Part shown: in pieces, positions 1 to 7,661 of the stretch | Layout: every line of letters starts with the position of its first letter | How positions within the stretch are numbered: position 1 is the first letter of the stretch | NCBI GenBank assembly: GCA_017554745.1 | Contig: JAFZHS010000008.1 | Location: 112,449 to 176,448, forward strand | Reading direction: 5' to 3' | Origin: Clostridiales bacterium | Lineage (GTDB): Bacteria; Bacillota; Clostridia; Saccharofermentanales; Saccharofermentanaceae | Length of the DNA: 64,000 nt | Notes under the pieces: model-generated | Seen by the model: the letters and a program-made list of their open reading frames with translations, nothing else | Database searches by the model: none | What the model was told of the DNA's origin: nothing | Translations under genes and position numbers: made by a program

Positions 1-2
1 AT

Positions 3-344
3 ACATACGGCCACAACGCCGGCGATGACGTCCTGAGATTTGCGTCAGAGCTCCTCGAATCTGCATGCGGTGACAACGACGGCCTTTACAGATGGGGCGG
101 CGAAGAGTTCGTAATGGTAATGCGTGATACCGATCTTGACGGCGCAGTAAAGAAGGCCGAAGCGATGAGGCTCAAACTCATGGATTCCGATATCGATGCA
201 GACGGCACTATCATCAGATGCACGATGAGCTTCGGTTGTGCTCTTTTCGATCCCACGAAAACGATCGAAGAGAATATCAGTGCTGCAGACGAGAGACTTT
301 ACACCGCGAAAGAAACCGGAAGAAACAAAGTCTGCTGGGAGTAA
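3..344 (+). CDS. GGDEF domain protein, C-terminal part (5' end outside window)
   Basis: The reading frame is open from the window edge to a TAA at 344 and shows the second half of a GGDEF diguanylate cyclase domain. It has the GHNAGDD turn, the active-site loop RWGGEEF (GGEEF variant, normally active), and the C-terminal ISAADERLYTAKETGRN helix. It would make c-di-GMP from two GTP. The N-terminal sensor part is not in the window, so its input is unknown. It is the first of three GGDEF genes within 8 kb. A strong terminator follows. Confidence 0.9.
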   Translation, partial: TYGHNAGDDVLRFASELLESACGDNDGLYRWGGEEFVMVMRDTDLDGAVKKAEAMRLKLMDSDIDADGTIIRCTMSFGCALFDPTKTIEENISAADERLYTAKETGRNKVCWE

Positions 345-393
345 TTGTTGTAAAGGAAAGTTTATTATTGTATTATTTAAACGATTGATGAAG

Positions 394-419
394 CCTGTGC
401 CTAAAAGCACAGGTTTTTT
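394..419 (+). terminator. Rho-independent terminator of the GGDEF gene
   Basis: A 7-bp perfect stem (CCTGTGC / GCACAGG) with a 6-nt loop is followed by six T. It lies 50 nt after the stop codon. Confidence 0.9.
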
Positions 420-456
420 CAAAAAATAAGGGTAGAACTATATTAGGAGGTTGCGT

Positions 457-1188
457 ATGGAATACTGCAGATTTTGCGGTGCATTGATGAATCCTTTGGC
501 ATCGGCTTGTCCCAAGTGCGGAATGAAGCCCCAGGATTTCAGCAGTGCAAACGAGTCACCGAAGACCGTCTTGATCTCAAAGCTCGAGAGATACAGGGAG
601 CTTTTGGGTGAGACCGAAGAACTCAAGAGGTTGATCAGACCTCAGAGCGAATTCCCGATGTATGAGTCATCTGACTATAAGAAGAGATCATTGATGAAGT
701 ATTTCTGGCCTTTCCTGGCAGGCGGCATCGGTTCTTATATTGTCATAGCAGTTGTTGCCTGCATAATCGCAGTCAATTCGGTTTACGTAAAAGGCAGCTA
801 CGCTTTGTCTTCATCACAGTATGCTATAACCCAGAAAGAAATGGCTGATACGATCTACAGCGGAATTTTCGTAGGATTGATCGTATGTCTTGGAATCATT
901 CTCATCGGTCTTAAGATCGCAAGAAGAAAGAGAGACGACTTCAACAAGAACGCTGACTACATGAACATGCAGAAGACAGAGAAGTTCAGAGAAGGTCAGA
1001 AGAATCAGAAGATGATCGACATCTATCAGGAAGACATCAACGAGATGTACAAGTACGAACAGCTCGTTCCCAAGGGCTACCGCACGATTCCCCAGATCAC
1101 AAGGATCATCGAATTGATCGAGAATGATGAGGCGGCTACAGTCGAAGAAGCCTGTGCAATGATGGGCGCAGGTGTGCCTGAAGCATAA
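457..1188 (+). CDS. Zinc-ribbon membrane protein of unknown function
   Basis: The protein starts with a zinc ribbon (CxxC at residues 4-7 and 18-21), then a soluble linker, two predicted membrane helices (about residues 78-103 and 131-153) and a charged cytoplasmic tail of about 85 residues. I start at ATG 457 because AGGAGG at 445-450 sits 6 nt upstream; the earlier TTG at 451 abuts the ribosome binding site. The layout (zinc ribbon plus two helices) is common in uncharacterised clostridial proteins. The function is unknown. It is a single-gene unit with its own terminator. Confidence 0.85.
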   Translation: MEYCRFCGALMNPLASACPKCGMKPQDFSSANESPKTVLISKLERYRELLGETEELKRLIRPQSEFPMYESSDYKKRSLMKYFWPFLAGGIGSYIVIAVVACIIAVNSVYVKGSYALSSSQYAITQKEMADTIYSGIFVGLIVCLGIILIGLKIARRKRDDFNKNADYMNMQKTEKFREGQKNQKMIDIYQEDINEMYKYEQLVPKGYRTIPQITRIIELIENDEAATVEEACAMMGAGVPEA

Positions 1189-1225
1189 AGGCAGCGTATA
1201 TCGCGCCGTAACAAAGTTACATTAG

Positions 1226-1269
1226 ACCGTCCCAAGTATCTGAAATGAGCTTGGGACGGTATTATTTTT
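1226..1269 (+). terminator. Rho-independent terminator
   Basis: An 11-bp perfect stem (ACCGTCCCAAG / CTTGGGACGGT) encloses a 13-nt loop and is followed by ATTATTTTT. Confidence 0.92.
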
Positions 1270-1377
1270 CGTGTTTTTAGGGGAAAGGCTTGCGAGCCCC
1301 CATTATTATAGTTCCGTCCTCAAAAAGCGGCGCATTAAAATCTGCACAAAAAGAATTCCCAAAATTGTTCAGAAGAA

Positions 1378-1404
1378 TTAGCACTCTCGTATTGACAGTG
1401 CTAA
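1378..1404 (+). promoter_or_regulatory. CIRCE operator (HrcA site) of hsp20
   Basis: The element reads TTAGCACTC-N9-CAGTGCTAA, one base away from the consensus TTAGCACTC-N9-GAGTGCTAA. It overlaps the -35 box of the hsp20 promoter, so HrcA bound here should block RNA polymerase. hrcA itself is not in the window. Confidence 0.93.
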
Positions 1405-1419
1405 TTCGCGGACTATAAT
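1392..1419 (+). promoter_or_regulatory. Sigma-A promoter of hsp20
   Basis: Perfect TTGACA (1392-1397) and perfect TATAAT (1414-1419) are separated by 16 bp. The -35 box lies inside CIRCE. The leader to the ATG is about 78 nt. Confidence 0.9.
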
Positions 1420-1504
1420 CGGAGGCGGAACAAAGGAACGAAGATCAATAGATCAGACCTCCGCTCTAATGCTCGGATAACAACATTCAAAGGAGATGAT
1501 TATT

Positions 1505-1951
1505 ATGTTGATGTCCGGATTATTTGGAGAAGATTTATTTGATGAATTGTGGGGTTTCCCGACACACGAACTGGCTAACATCGATAAGCGCCTGTACGGT
1601 AAGCACGCCCATTCCATGATGGCAACCGATGTTAACGAGACTGATACCGATTACGAGCTCGAAATGAACCTTCCCGGCTTCAAGAAAGACCAGATCAATG
1701 TAAAGCTCGAAGACGGTTACATGACCATCAGCGCCTCAAAGGGCCACGATCAGGAAAAGAAAGACAAGCACGGCAAGATTATCCGTCAGGAGAGATATGC
1801 TGGCTCAATGCAGAGGAGCTTCTACGTAGGTGAGGGCGTCAAGACAGAGGATGTCAAAGCCAAGTACGAAGACGGCGTCCTCAAGCTCTTTATCCCGAAG
1901 AAGGAATTAAAGCAGCTGCCCGGCAACAATACCATAGCCATCGAAGGCTAA
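1505..1951 (+). CDS. Hsp20-type small heat shock protein
   Basis: An ATP-independent holdase that binds unfolding proteins under heat stress. The alpha-crystallin domain covers about residues 40-135, with the conserved NLPGFKK, RSFYVGEGV and YEDGVLKLFIPKK segments. I start at ATG 1505, 9 nt after AAAGGAG (1489-1495); ATG 1496 is too close to the ribosome binding site, and ATG 1511 is also possible. It is monocistronic, controlled by CIRCE upstream and ended by a terminator downstream. Confidence 0.95.
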   Translation: MLMSGLFGEDLFDELWGFPTHELANIDKRLYGKHAHSMMATDVNETDTDYELEMNLPGFKKDQINVKLEDGYMTISASKGHDQEKKDKHGKIIRQERYAGSMQRSFYVGEGVKTEDVKAKYEDGVLKLFIPKKELKQLPGNNTIAIEG

Positions 1952-1980
1952 CTGAAGATAAGGAACAATTACAAAAAGGA

Positions 1981-2006
1981 GCCCGGAGCAGATCCGGGCT
2001 TCTTTT
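1981..2006 (+). terminator. Rho-independent terminator of hsp20
   Basis: A 7-bp stem (GCCCGGA / TCCGGGC) with a 5-nt loop is followed by TTCTTTT, preceded by an A-run. Confidence 0.9.
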
Positions 2007-2144
2007 GTGTTTGGAATGTGTGCCCGGAACGAACGAGTGTGTCAGTAATGCTCGCCCCGGCCCTGTGTTTTCGCGTTTTAGCGTTTTCGCGTTTCCCGAA
2101 AAATTACGCTGGATTGCCTATTTACACCCCCTGAATTGTCACTC

Positions 2145-2202
2145 AAACGGGAATTCTTCGAAAATTCCCGTTTCAGTGCCTGTTTTGACGGCTAAAACAG
2201 GC
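2145..2202. repeat. Two tandem perfect inverted repeats
   Basis: AAACGGGAATT/AATTCCCGTTT (2145-2155 and 2163-2173) and GCCTGTTTT/AAAACAGGC (2178-2186 and 2194-2202) stand 4 nt apart between hsp20 and the end of glycerate kinase. On the minus strand they are the first structures after the glycerate kinase stop and may act as its terminator or as 3'-end protecting hairpins, although no clear T-run follows. The rest of 2007-2218 shows nothing else. Confidence 0.7.
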
Positions 2203-2218
2203 AATCCTGTGTAACATG

Positions 2219-3304
2219 CTATTTCTGAAAAATACTGAACGCCGTTTCTCTGACGCTTTCGACCGCTTCAGAAGTGATCATAGTTGGCCGCACCAGCGGC
2301 ACGATCTTCTCAAATCCTGCAGCCAGGCATTCTTCATATCCTTCGCCCAAAATACCCGTTATCCCGATCACTCGCTTCCCGCACTTTTTGCCGAGTTCCA
2401 GTATCTTGTAAGGTGCCTTGCCGTTCACGGTCTGGCTGTCCATTCTGCCTTCGCCGGTGATGACAATATCACAGTCCTTGATGAGCGATTCCGCGCCGGT
2501 GATCTCAGTCACGATATCAGCGCCCGAACGTATCTCCGCGCCAAGGAAATTCTTAAGTGCAAAGCTCATTCCGCCTGCAGCTCCGGTGCCTTTCTCATAC
2601 GGATCGAAGCCCGCGGTCTTCGCGAAGTTTAAGAGCCACCCGTCCATCTCTTCAGCCGCCTCATACGTCGCGCCTTTTTGCGGTCCGTAAACATGGCTCG
2701 CACCGTCCGGTCCGCAGAGCGGATTAGTAACGTCACTAGCGACAGTGATTGCAATGTCTTTTCCTATGAGGCCCGAGACATCTGCAGCAGCGAGATCTCT
2801 AAGTCCGATGCAGCCCCGGCTGATATTGTTGCCATCTTTGTCCGTAAGCTTTGCGCCCAATGCCTGAAGCATTCCTGCACCGCCGTCATTTGTGGCGCTT
2901 CCGCCGATGCAGATGACGAGCTTTTCAGCGCCGTTGCCGATCGCGTCTTTAATGAGTTCGCCGGTGCCGTAAGTAGTGGTGAGATACGGGTTACGGTGCT
3001 CCGGATCGACAAGCATCAGTCCCGAAGCTTTTGCCATCTCAATATAAGCTGTTTTGCCGGCCGGCTCGAAAATATACTCCGCCTGGACCGGCGTGCCGAG
3101 AGGGCCTGTGACAGTAATGGTTTTCGTGATGCCGTGAATATACGGAGCTATCGCCTCAACCGTTCCTTCGCCGCCGTCTGCAAGAGGGAGAACTGTTACT
3201 TTAGCAGAGGGGCATGCAGAAAGAATGCCTTCGCGCACGGCGTTGCCCGCTTCCAAAGAAGTGAGACTGCCTTTGAATGAATCCATTGTGACGACGACCT
3301 TCAT
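2219..3304 (-). CDS. glxK: Glycerate kinase (GarK/GlxK family)
   Basis: Phosphorylates D-glycerate with ATP, feeding it into glycolysis. The 361-residue protein matches the family in length and opens with the typical VVTMDSFKGSLTSLEAG. It also carries the conserved GGSATNDGG, GTGAAGGM and VITGEGRMD segments. AGGAGG lies 5 nt before the ATG. It is a single gene; the upstream region carries two TGTACA repeats near a TATAAT box. Whether the product is 2- or 3-phosphoglycerate cannot be told from sequence. Confidence 0.95.
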   Translation of the reverse strand: MKVVVTMDSFKGSLTSLEAGNAVREGILSACPSAKVTVLPLADGGEGTVEAIAPYIHGITKTITVTGPLGTPVQAEYIFEPAGKTAYIEMAKASGLMLVDPEHRNPYLTTTYGTGELIKDAIGNGAEKLVICIGGSATNDGGAGMLQALGAKLTDKDGNNISRGCIGLRDLAAADVSGLIGKDIAITVASDVTNPLCGPDGASHVYGPQKGATYEAAEEMDGWLLNFAKTAGFDPYEKGTGAAGGMSFALKNFLGAEIRSGADIVTEITGAESLIKDCDIVITGEGRMDSQTVNGKAPYKILELGKKCGKRVIGITGILGEGYEECLAAGFEKIVPLVRPTMITSEAVESVRETAFSIFQK

Positions 3305-3333
3305 GTGCCCTCCTAAAAGATGTTTCTGAATGA

Positions 3334-3365
3334 ATTATACATTGATTTGTACATTTGCATGTACA
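3334..3365 (-). promoter_or_regulatory. Glycerate kinase promoter region with TGTACA repeats
   Basis: On the minus strand a TATAAT (3334-3339) is preceded by TGTACA-N6-TGTACA (3348-3365), a palindromic pair covering the place of the -35 box, which is otherwise poor. A further palindrome, CAAG-N5-CTTG, lies at about 3386-3398. This looks like a regulator site, possibly for an activator. No regulator is assigned. Confidence 0.5.
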
Positions 3366-3407
3366 TCAGCACTTAAAAACCAACTCAAGTACAACTTGAA
3401 TTCTTCA

Positions 3408-3436
3408 TTGAAACTTCAATTCCCGCTCGCTAAAAT
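3408..3436 (+). promoter_or_regulatory. Sigma-A promoter of the small ORF / XRE-HD unit
   Basis: TTGAAA (3408-3413), a 17-bp spacer and TAAAAT (3431-3436). It is about 45 nt before the ATG at 3482. Confidence 0.75.
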
Positions 3437-3481
3437 ATTGGTGTAAGATCCTCTATTCTAAGGCTGAAGGAGGTGAGACAC

Positions 3482-3712
3482 ATGGAAGATACGATGACAA
3501 CGAGAAGATGGAACCAATTCATCAACCTCATTAATGACAACAGACCTATTACAGAGCTCGAGCCGCCTATTCAAAACGAACGCGAAAGGCAGATCTTCAA
3601 CAACATGGTTGATGAACTTGCAAGGGCACGCAAGGTTAATCCTAAGGCATCGCTTTGCAACGTAGATCTGGAGTGGGGCTGTATCGGAGATACTGAAGGC
3701 TATAACGATTAA
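3482..3712 (+). CDS. Small protein of unknown function (76 aa)
   Basis: I do not recognise this protein. It is acidic, without a signal peptide or membrane segment, and appears helical in the middle (NERERQIFNNMVDELARARK). I start at ATG 3482, 8 nt after AGGAGG; the GTG at 3473 lies inside the ribosome binding site. It is 12 nt upstream of the XRE-HD gene and behind a shared promoter, so the two are probably co-transcribed and possibly functional partners. Confidence 0.75.
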   Translation: MEDTMTTRRWNQFINLINDNRPITELEPPIQNERERQIFNNMVDELARARKVNPKASLCNVDLEWGCIGDTEGYND

Positions 3713-3724
3713 GGAGGGGCACTT

Positions 3725-4540
3725 ATGAGTTTAGGAACAAATATCAAGCAACTGCGTGAAGAGAGGGGTCTTACCCAGGAGCAGGTAGCCGATAATATCG
3801 GTATTACTTTCCAAGCCGTGTCTTCCTGGGAGCGCGACGAGTACAAGCCCGATACCGAGAAACTGATAAAGCTTGCAGAGTTGTTCGATGTGTCAGTATC
3901 TGCACTTGTAGAAGAGAAGCAAAGTGTCTTCGCTACCAAGAAAGCGATCTACAACTGGGAGCACATGAAGACTTATGTGAAGACCACCGCGAAAAATCTC
4001 GGACTTACGAATACCCTTAAAGCCGTTACTTATGCTACGGAAGCGCACATGGGCCAGAAGCGCAAGAAGTCTGATATCCCGTACATTTACCACCCTTTGA
4101 ATCTGGCTTGTCACGCCCTGTCAATGAATATAACTGATGATGCAATTATCGCCGCATGTCTGCTGCACGATGTCGTGGAGGACTGCGGCGTTACTTATGA
4201 CGATCTTCCGGTCAACGATGAGACTAAAGAACTCGTAAGGCTTCTTACTCATTGCAAGACCACGCCTGAGAACCGTGATGCTATTATGCGCGAATACTAC
4301 GATCAGATCGCGTCCAATCCCAAAGCTGCTTTGGTCAAGTGCATTGACCGCTGCAACAACATCACGACGATGTCTTGGGCTTTAAGCCGCGACAGGATCT
4401 ACCGCATGATAAAGGAGACGGAGCTTTATTTCCCGGAGCTTATTGCTGTTCTTAAAGAAGAAGTGGAATACAGCAATGCGGCGTGGCTTCTCAAGTATCA
4501 GATAGAGAGTCTTTTGGATGTTTATAAGAGACTGATGTAA
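3725..4540 (+). CDS. XRE helix-turn-helix fused to a SpoT/RelA-type HD hydrolase domain
   Basis: Residues 5-62 form an XRE DNA-binding domain (IKQLREERGLTQEQVADNIG, SSWERDEYKPD). Residues about 85-270 resemble the HD domain of (p)ppGpp hydrolases: H123 in YHPL, H148-D149 in LLHDVVED, E152-D153, and D208 in KCIDRCNN correspond to the manganese ligands and the catalytic ED pair of Rel enzymes. All key residues are present, so hydrolase activity is plausible. There is no synthetase, TGS or ACT domain. This suggests a transcription factor that binds or cleaves an alarmone or another nucleotide; that role is inference. AAGGAGG precedes the ATG. Confidence 0.85.
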   Translation: MSLGTNIKQLREERGLTQEQVADNIGITFQAVSSWERDEYKPDTEKLIKLAELFDVSVSALVEEKQSVFATKKAIYNWEHMKTYVKTTAKNLGLTNTLKAVTYATEAHMGQKRKKSDIPYIYHPLNLACHALSMNITDDAIIAACLLHDVVEDCGVTYDDLPVNDETKELVRLLTHCKTTPENRDAIMREYYDQIASNPKAALVKCIDRCNNITTMSWALSRDRIYRMIKETELYFPELIAVLKEEVEYSNAAWLLKYQIESLLDVYKRLM

Positions 4541-4585
4541 TTGAACGGATCAGTTTATTCTTTTCAGGCAAACCTCAAATATCCG

Positions 4586-4594
4586 TGATATAAT
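4586..4594 (+). promoter_or_regulatory. Extended -10 promoter giving a predicted leaderless mRNA
   Basis: TGATATAAT (4586-4594) is an extended -10 box. Only 6 nt separate it from ATG 4601, so the usual +1 would be the A of the ATG. No ribosome binding site is present. Confidence 0.65.
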
Positions 4595-4600
4595 TCGGGT

Positions 4601-5761
4601 ATGCAACTGGACTATACGTTTTATTATGTAGAGGCCAATATCGTCTGCATCATCATTTTCGGAATGATGCTCATAAGAGAGATGGGTTCTGTCGGCAGAC
4701 AGACCAAGCAGGTGATATTCGTCAACATCACTATAAGCCACATGCTGTATTTTATAAGTGACATAGCATGGGTGCTTATTCTTGCGGACATTATTCCTTA
4801 TACAAGATTTGCAGTTGCAGCAGCCAATTTTATGAATGCTCTTTTGCTTTGCGCGATCACGGGTTTGTGGTTCGTATATGTTGAGATCTCGCAAGGCGAG
4901 CAATACATATCGTCCTTCAGAACACGCATGTATACTCTTGCTGCTGCGATATTAGATCCGATCGTTATGCTGGCTCTTCTCTTGATCGTTCCCGGAAGCA
5001 TTGTCACTGAAGACAAAGAGATGACTCCGCTTTATTACATACTTTTCCTGTCTGTGCCTGCTATGTACATTTGTGTCAGCGCTGTCAGATCTATCCGGAG
5101 GGCATTCCGGAAAGAGAATTACGCGGTCAGGAAACAATATCTCATTTGCGCGATCTATCCTGTGATACTTACTATATTCGGCATCTGGCAGACACTGTGG
5201 CTCGCGGCACCGATCTTCTGCTTCGGCTGCGCGATCATGATGCTTTATGTATACATCATCTCGCTGAATGACCAGGTATCGATCGATGAGCTGACCCGCC
5301 TTAACAACAGGACGCAGCTTAAGAGGTTTGTCGCAAGTGAAGCGTTAAAGCAGAACACAGACAGGATGACGCATTTCGTGCTCATGATCGATCTGAATAA
5401 ATTCAAGCAGATCAACGACCAGCACGGTCACGTCGAAGGTGACAACGCGCTTAAGAGAACAGCTGATGCGCTTAAACTATCTTGCGCCGATAACCCGTTT
5501 AGGACGTTCATCGCAAGGTACGGCGGAGACGAATTTATCATCATTGCAAAGACTGACAAAGAAGATCTGATCAAAGAACTTTGCAGCAGGATCAAGTCCA
5601 CGCTGATACGCTTAAATGATGAAGCAGGCGCGAAATACGAGCTCTCGGCATGCATCGGTTACGCATGCTACAATGGCGAACTCGACACATTCCAGATAGC
5701 ACTTGCCGAGGCTGACGAAGCGCTCTACAAGGAGAAGGCTGAGCGCGGTGCATCACGTTAA
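4601..5761 (+). CDS. Membrane-bound diguanylate cyclase (GGDEF)
   Basis: Makes c-di-GMP at the membrane. The N-terminal half (about residues 1-220) holds six or seven hydrophobic helices and no periplasmic sensor loop of size. The C-terminal half is a GGDEF domain with DLNKFKQIND, GHVEGDNAL and the intact RYGGDEF loop; no RxxD inhibitory site is visible at the usual position. No ribosome binding site lies before the ATG, while a TATAAT stands 6 nt upstream, so translation is probably from a leaderless mRNA. It is monocistronic as far as can be seen; the next gene has its own promoter. Confidence 0.92.
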   Translation: MQLDYTFYYVEANIVCIIIFGMMLIREMGSVGRQTKQVIFVNITISHMLYFISDIAWVLILADIIPYTRFAVAAANFMNALLLCAITGLWFVYVEISQGEQYISSFRTRMYTLAAAILDPIVMLALLLIVPGSIVTEDKEMTPLYYILFLSVPAMYICVSAVRSIRRAFRKENYAVRKQYLICAIYPVILTIFGIWQTLWLAAPIFCFGCAIMMLYVYIISLNDQVSIDELTRLNNRTQLKRFVASEALKQNTDRMTHFVLMIDLNKFKQINDQHGHVEGDNALKRTADALKLSCADNPFRTFIARYGGDEFIIIAKTDKEDLIKELCSRIKSTLIRLNDEAGAKYELSACIGYACYNGELDTFQIALAEADEALYKEKAERGASR

Positions 5762-5790
5762 GTTTCCTGATTTTGATTTCTAAAATATTT

Positions 5791-5818
5791 TTGCACTATG
5801 AGTTTAGGGGAGTATAAT
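5791..5818 (+). promoter_or_regulatory. Sigma-A promoter giving a predicted leaderless mRNA
   Basis: TTGCAC (5791-5796), a 16-bp spacer and TATAAT (5813-5818). The predicted +1 at about 5825 is the A of the ATG of the sensor-GGDEF gene. The in-frame ATG at 5798 lies inside this promoter and cannot be in the transcript. Confidence 0.8.
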
Positions 5819-5824
5819 ATCCCC

Positions 5825-7657
5825 ATGAAGATTTGTGCGTTTATCGGAGATATGTACAGAGACTTTGCTCTGTCCATCATAAGACGGTTGGACTTCTATG
5901 CCCAAGAGAAAGGGCATAGGATCGATGTCTTTGGCATGTGCTCTGTCACAACGAGTAACCCTCTCCACGTAAACGGTTTAAAGAGCATCCTGTCTCTTCC
6001 TAACGTCCACGACTACGACGGCATTATCCTCTGCTACGATACTCTTATCCATGAAGATATGGGCAAGGACTTAGTCGAAGATCTTCTCGATGATATGGAG
6101 GCTCCGCCGGTAGTTTGCATCAGAGCCGCCATCCCCGGCTTTATAAACATCATCCCTGATAACAGGGCTCTCATGTATGAAGTCGCAAAGCATGTCATCT
6201 CCAAGTGCAAGACAGACGATATCGGTTTTGTAACCGGAATGGATGAACTCGAAGATTCCTTCGAGAGACGCGAGGGCTTCGAGAAGGCCATGCAGGAAGC
6301 AGGCTACGATATCCGTGATGACATGGTATTCCATGGCAACTACTGGATCACACAAGGCCCTGAGATGGCTGACTGCTTCATCAAGCCTGACGGCACTCTT
6401 CCCGAAGCGATAATCTGCTCTAATGACTATGAGGCGATCGCTCTTTGTAATGAGCTGATCCAGCGCGGATATACGATTCCCGGCGACACCATGATCAGCG
6501 GCGTCGACAACACTTACGAAGCGAGAGACCATATTCCGTCCATTACCACGATCGAGATCTCAAACGATACATTCATCGACATAGCCATGAAGACGCTTGA
6601 AGATGCGATCAACGGCAAGAAGCAGGATCTCAATATCTATGTTCCCGGCAACCTTATCCTCCGCGAGAGCACAGGCGACCTGGTAGTCGAGAGAGACATC
6701 TATAAGTCCCTCTGTCTGCAGAACGTTGCTTCTTCAGTCTCGATGGATGACAGAAGAGAGTTTGTTGTCATAAATGCGCTTTTCGAGGGCGCTCTCACAA
6801 AAGAGACTTCCATCCAGGTCACGCTCGACCAGTTCAGGACCATCGACAGCATCAAATCTGTCTACCTCGTTAAGTTCCTTGAAAATGACAGACTCCTCTT
6901 AGGTTATTATTCGGAGCAGGGCGAGGATCATATTGAAGATATTAATTTCCCGAATGATATCCTTCTTCCCGAAGGCCTCGAAAACGATGAGCGCGGCACC
7001 AGGGTCTATCTGCCGCTCGCATATAAGAACGAAGTATACGGCTATGTGCTGTTTATCTTAGATACGCAGATGGCGAACTTCATCAACTTCAAGATAGAGT
7101 ACATACTCTCGCAAGCAGGCCAGAATATTAACAAGCTCGAGCTCTACAGCAAGCTCTTCGGTATTGCCGACGTCATGAGCCTTTACATCAAGGATCCTCT
7201 TACCGGCACGCTGAACAGAAGAGGCTTTGAGAAGAAGATCTCGGAGCTTTTCGACGATGACGGCAAGCTGATTAAAGAAGCGGCCATCGTTTCCATCGAT
7301 ATGGATGAGCTTAAATACATTAACGATAATTTCGGACACAACGCCGGAGACGAAGCCATCAAAGAGACTGCGAACGCCATCGAGTCTGCGCTCAACACAG
7401 GTGAGTTTGTCGCAAGGATGGGCGGAGATGAGTTCGCTGCAGTCATTATCCTGACCGATCCCATCAGGCTCGGCAAATTCATCAGGACGGTACGCAACAA
7501 TATCCGCGAGTTCAATATGGCCGGCAAGTATCCGTTCGAGTTAAGCTCTAGTATCGGCACGTGTGAGCTCACAGACTGGCACGGTGTCACCGACTGCATG
7601 AAGAAGGCCGACAAGGCCATGTACCTCGAGAAAAAGGCTAAGAAAAAGAACAGATAA
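5825..7657 (+). CDS. LacI-type sugar-sensor domain fused to GGDEF, cytosolic
   Basis: Residues 1-270 look like the periplasmic-binding-protein fold of LacI/GalR effector domains (ICSNDYEAIALCNELIQRG, GVDNTYEARDHIPSITTIE), but there is no helix-turn-helix and no signal peptide. A middle region of about 170 residues may be GAF-like. Residues about 460-610 form a GGDEF domain with DMDELKYIND, FGHNAGDEA and an intact ARMGGDEF. It would couple an intracellular small molecule, probably a sugar, to c-di-GMP synthesis. I chose ATG 5825 over 5798 because the latter lies within the promoter. The sigma factor gene follows after 4 nt. Confidence 0.88.
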   Translation: MKICAFIGDMYRDFALSIIRRLDFYAQEKGHRIDVFGMCSVTTSNPLHVNGLKSILSLPNVHDYDGIILCYDTLIHEDMGKDLVEDLLDDMEAPPVVCIRAAIPGFINIIPDNRALMYEVAKHVISKCKTDDIGFVTGMDELEDSFERREGFEKAMQEAGYDIRDDMVFHGNYWITQGPEMADCFIKPDGTLPEAIICSNDYEAIALCNELIQRGYTIPGDTMISGVDNTYEARDHIPSITTIEISNDTFIDIAMKTLEDAINGKKQDLNIYVPGNLILRESTGDLVVERDIYKSLCLQNVASSVSMDDRREFVVINALFEGALTKETSIQVTLDQFRTIDSIKSVYLVKFLENDRLLLGYYSEQGEDHIEDINFPNDILLPEGLENDERGTRVYLPLAYKNEVYGYVLFILDTQMANFINFKIEYILSQAGQNINKLELYSKLFGIADVMSLYIKDPLTGTLNRRGFEKKISELFDDDGKLIKEAAIVSIDMDELKYINDNFGHNAGDEAIKETANAIESALNTGEFVARMGGDEFAAVIILTDPIRLGKFIRTVRNNIREFNMAGKYPFELSSSIGTCELTDWHGVTDCMKKADKAMYLEKKAKKKNR

Positions 7658-7661
7658 TCTC

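Noticed and set aside
2678..3280. Long plus-strand open frame opposite glycerate kinase
   Set aside because: It is antisense to a clear family member, has no ribosome binding site and no recognisable protein features.
5798..5824. Upstream ATG start for the sensor-GGDEF gene
   Set aside because: It lies between the -35 and -10 boxes and would not be transcribed.
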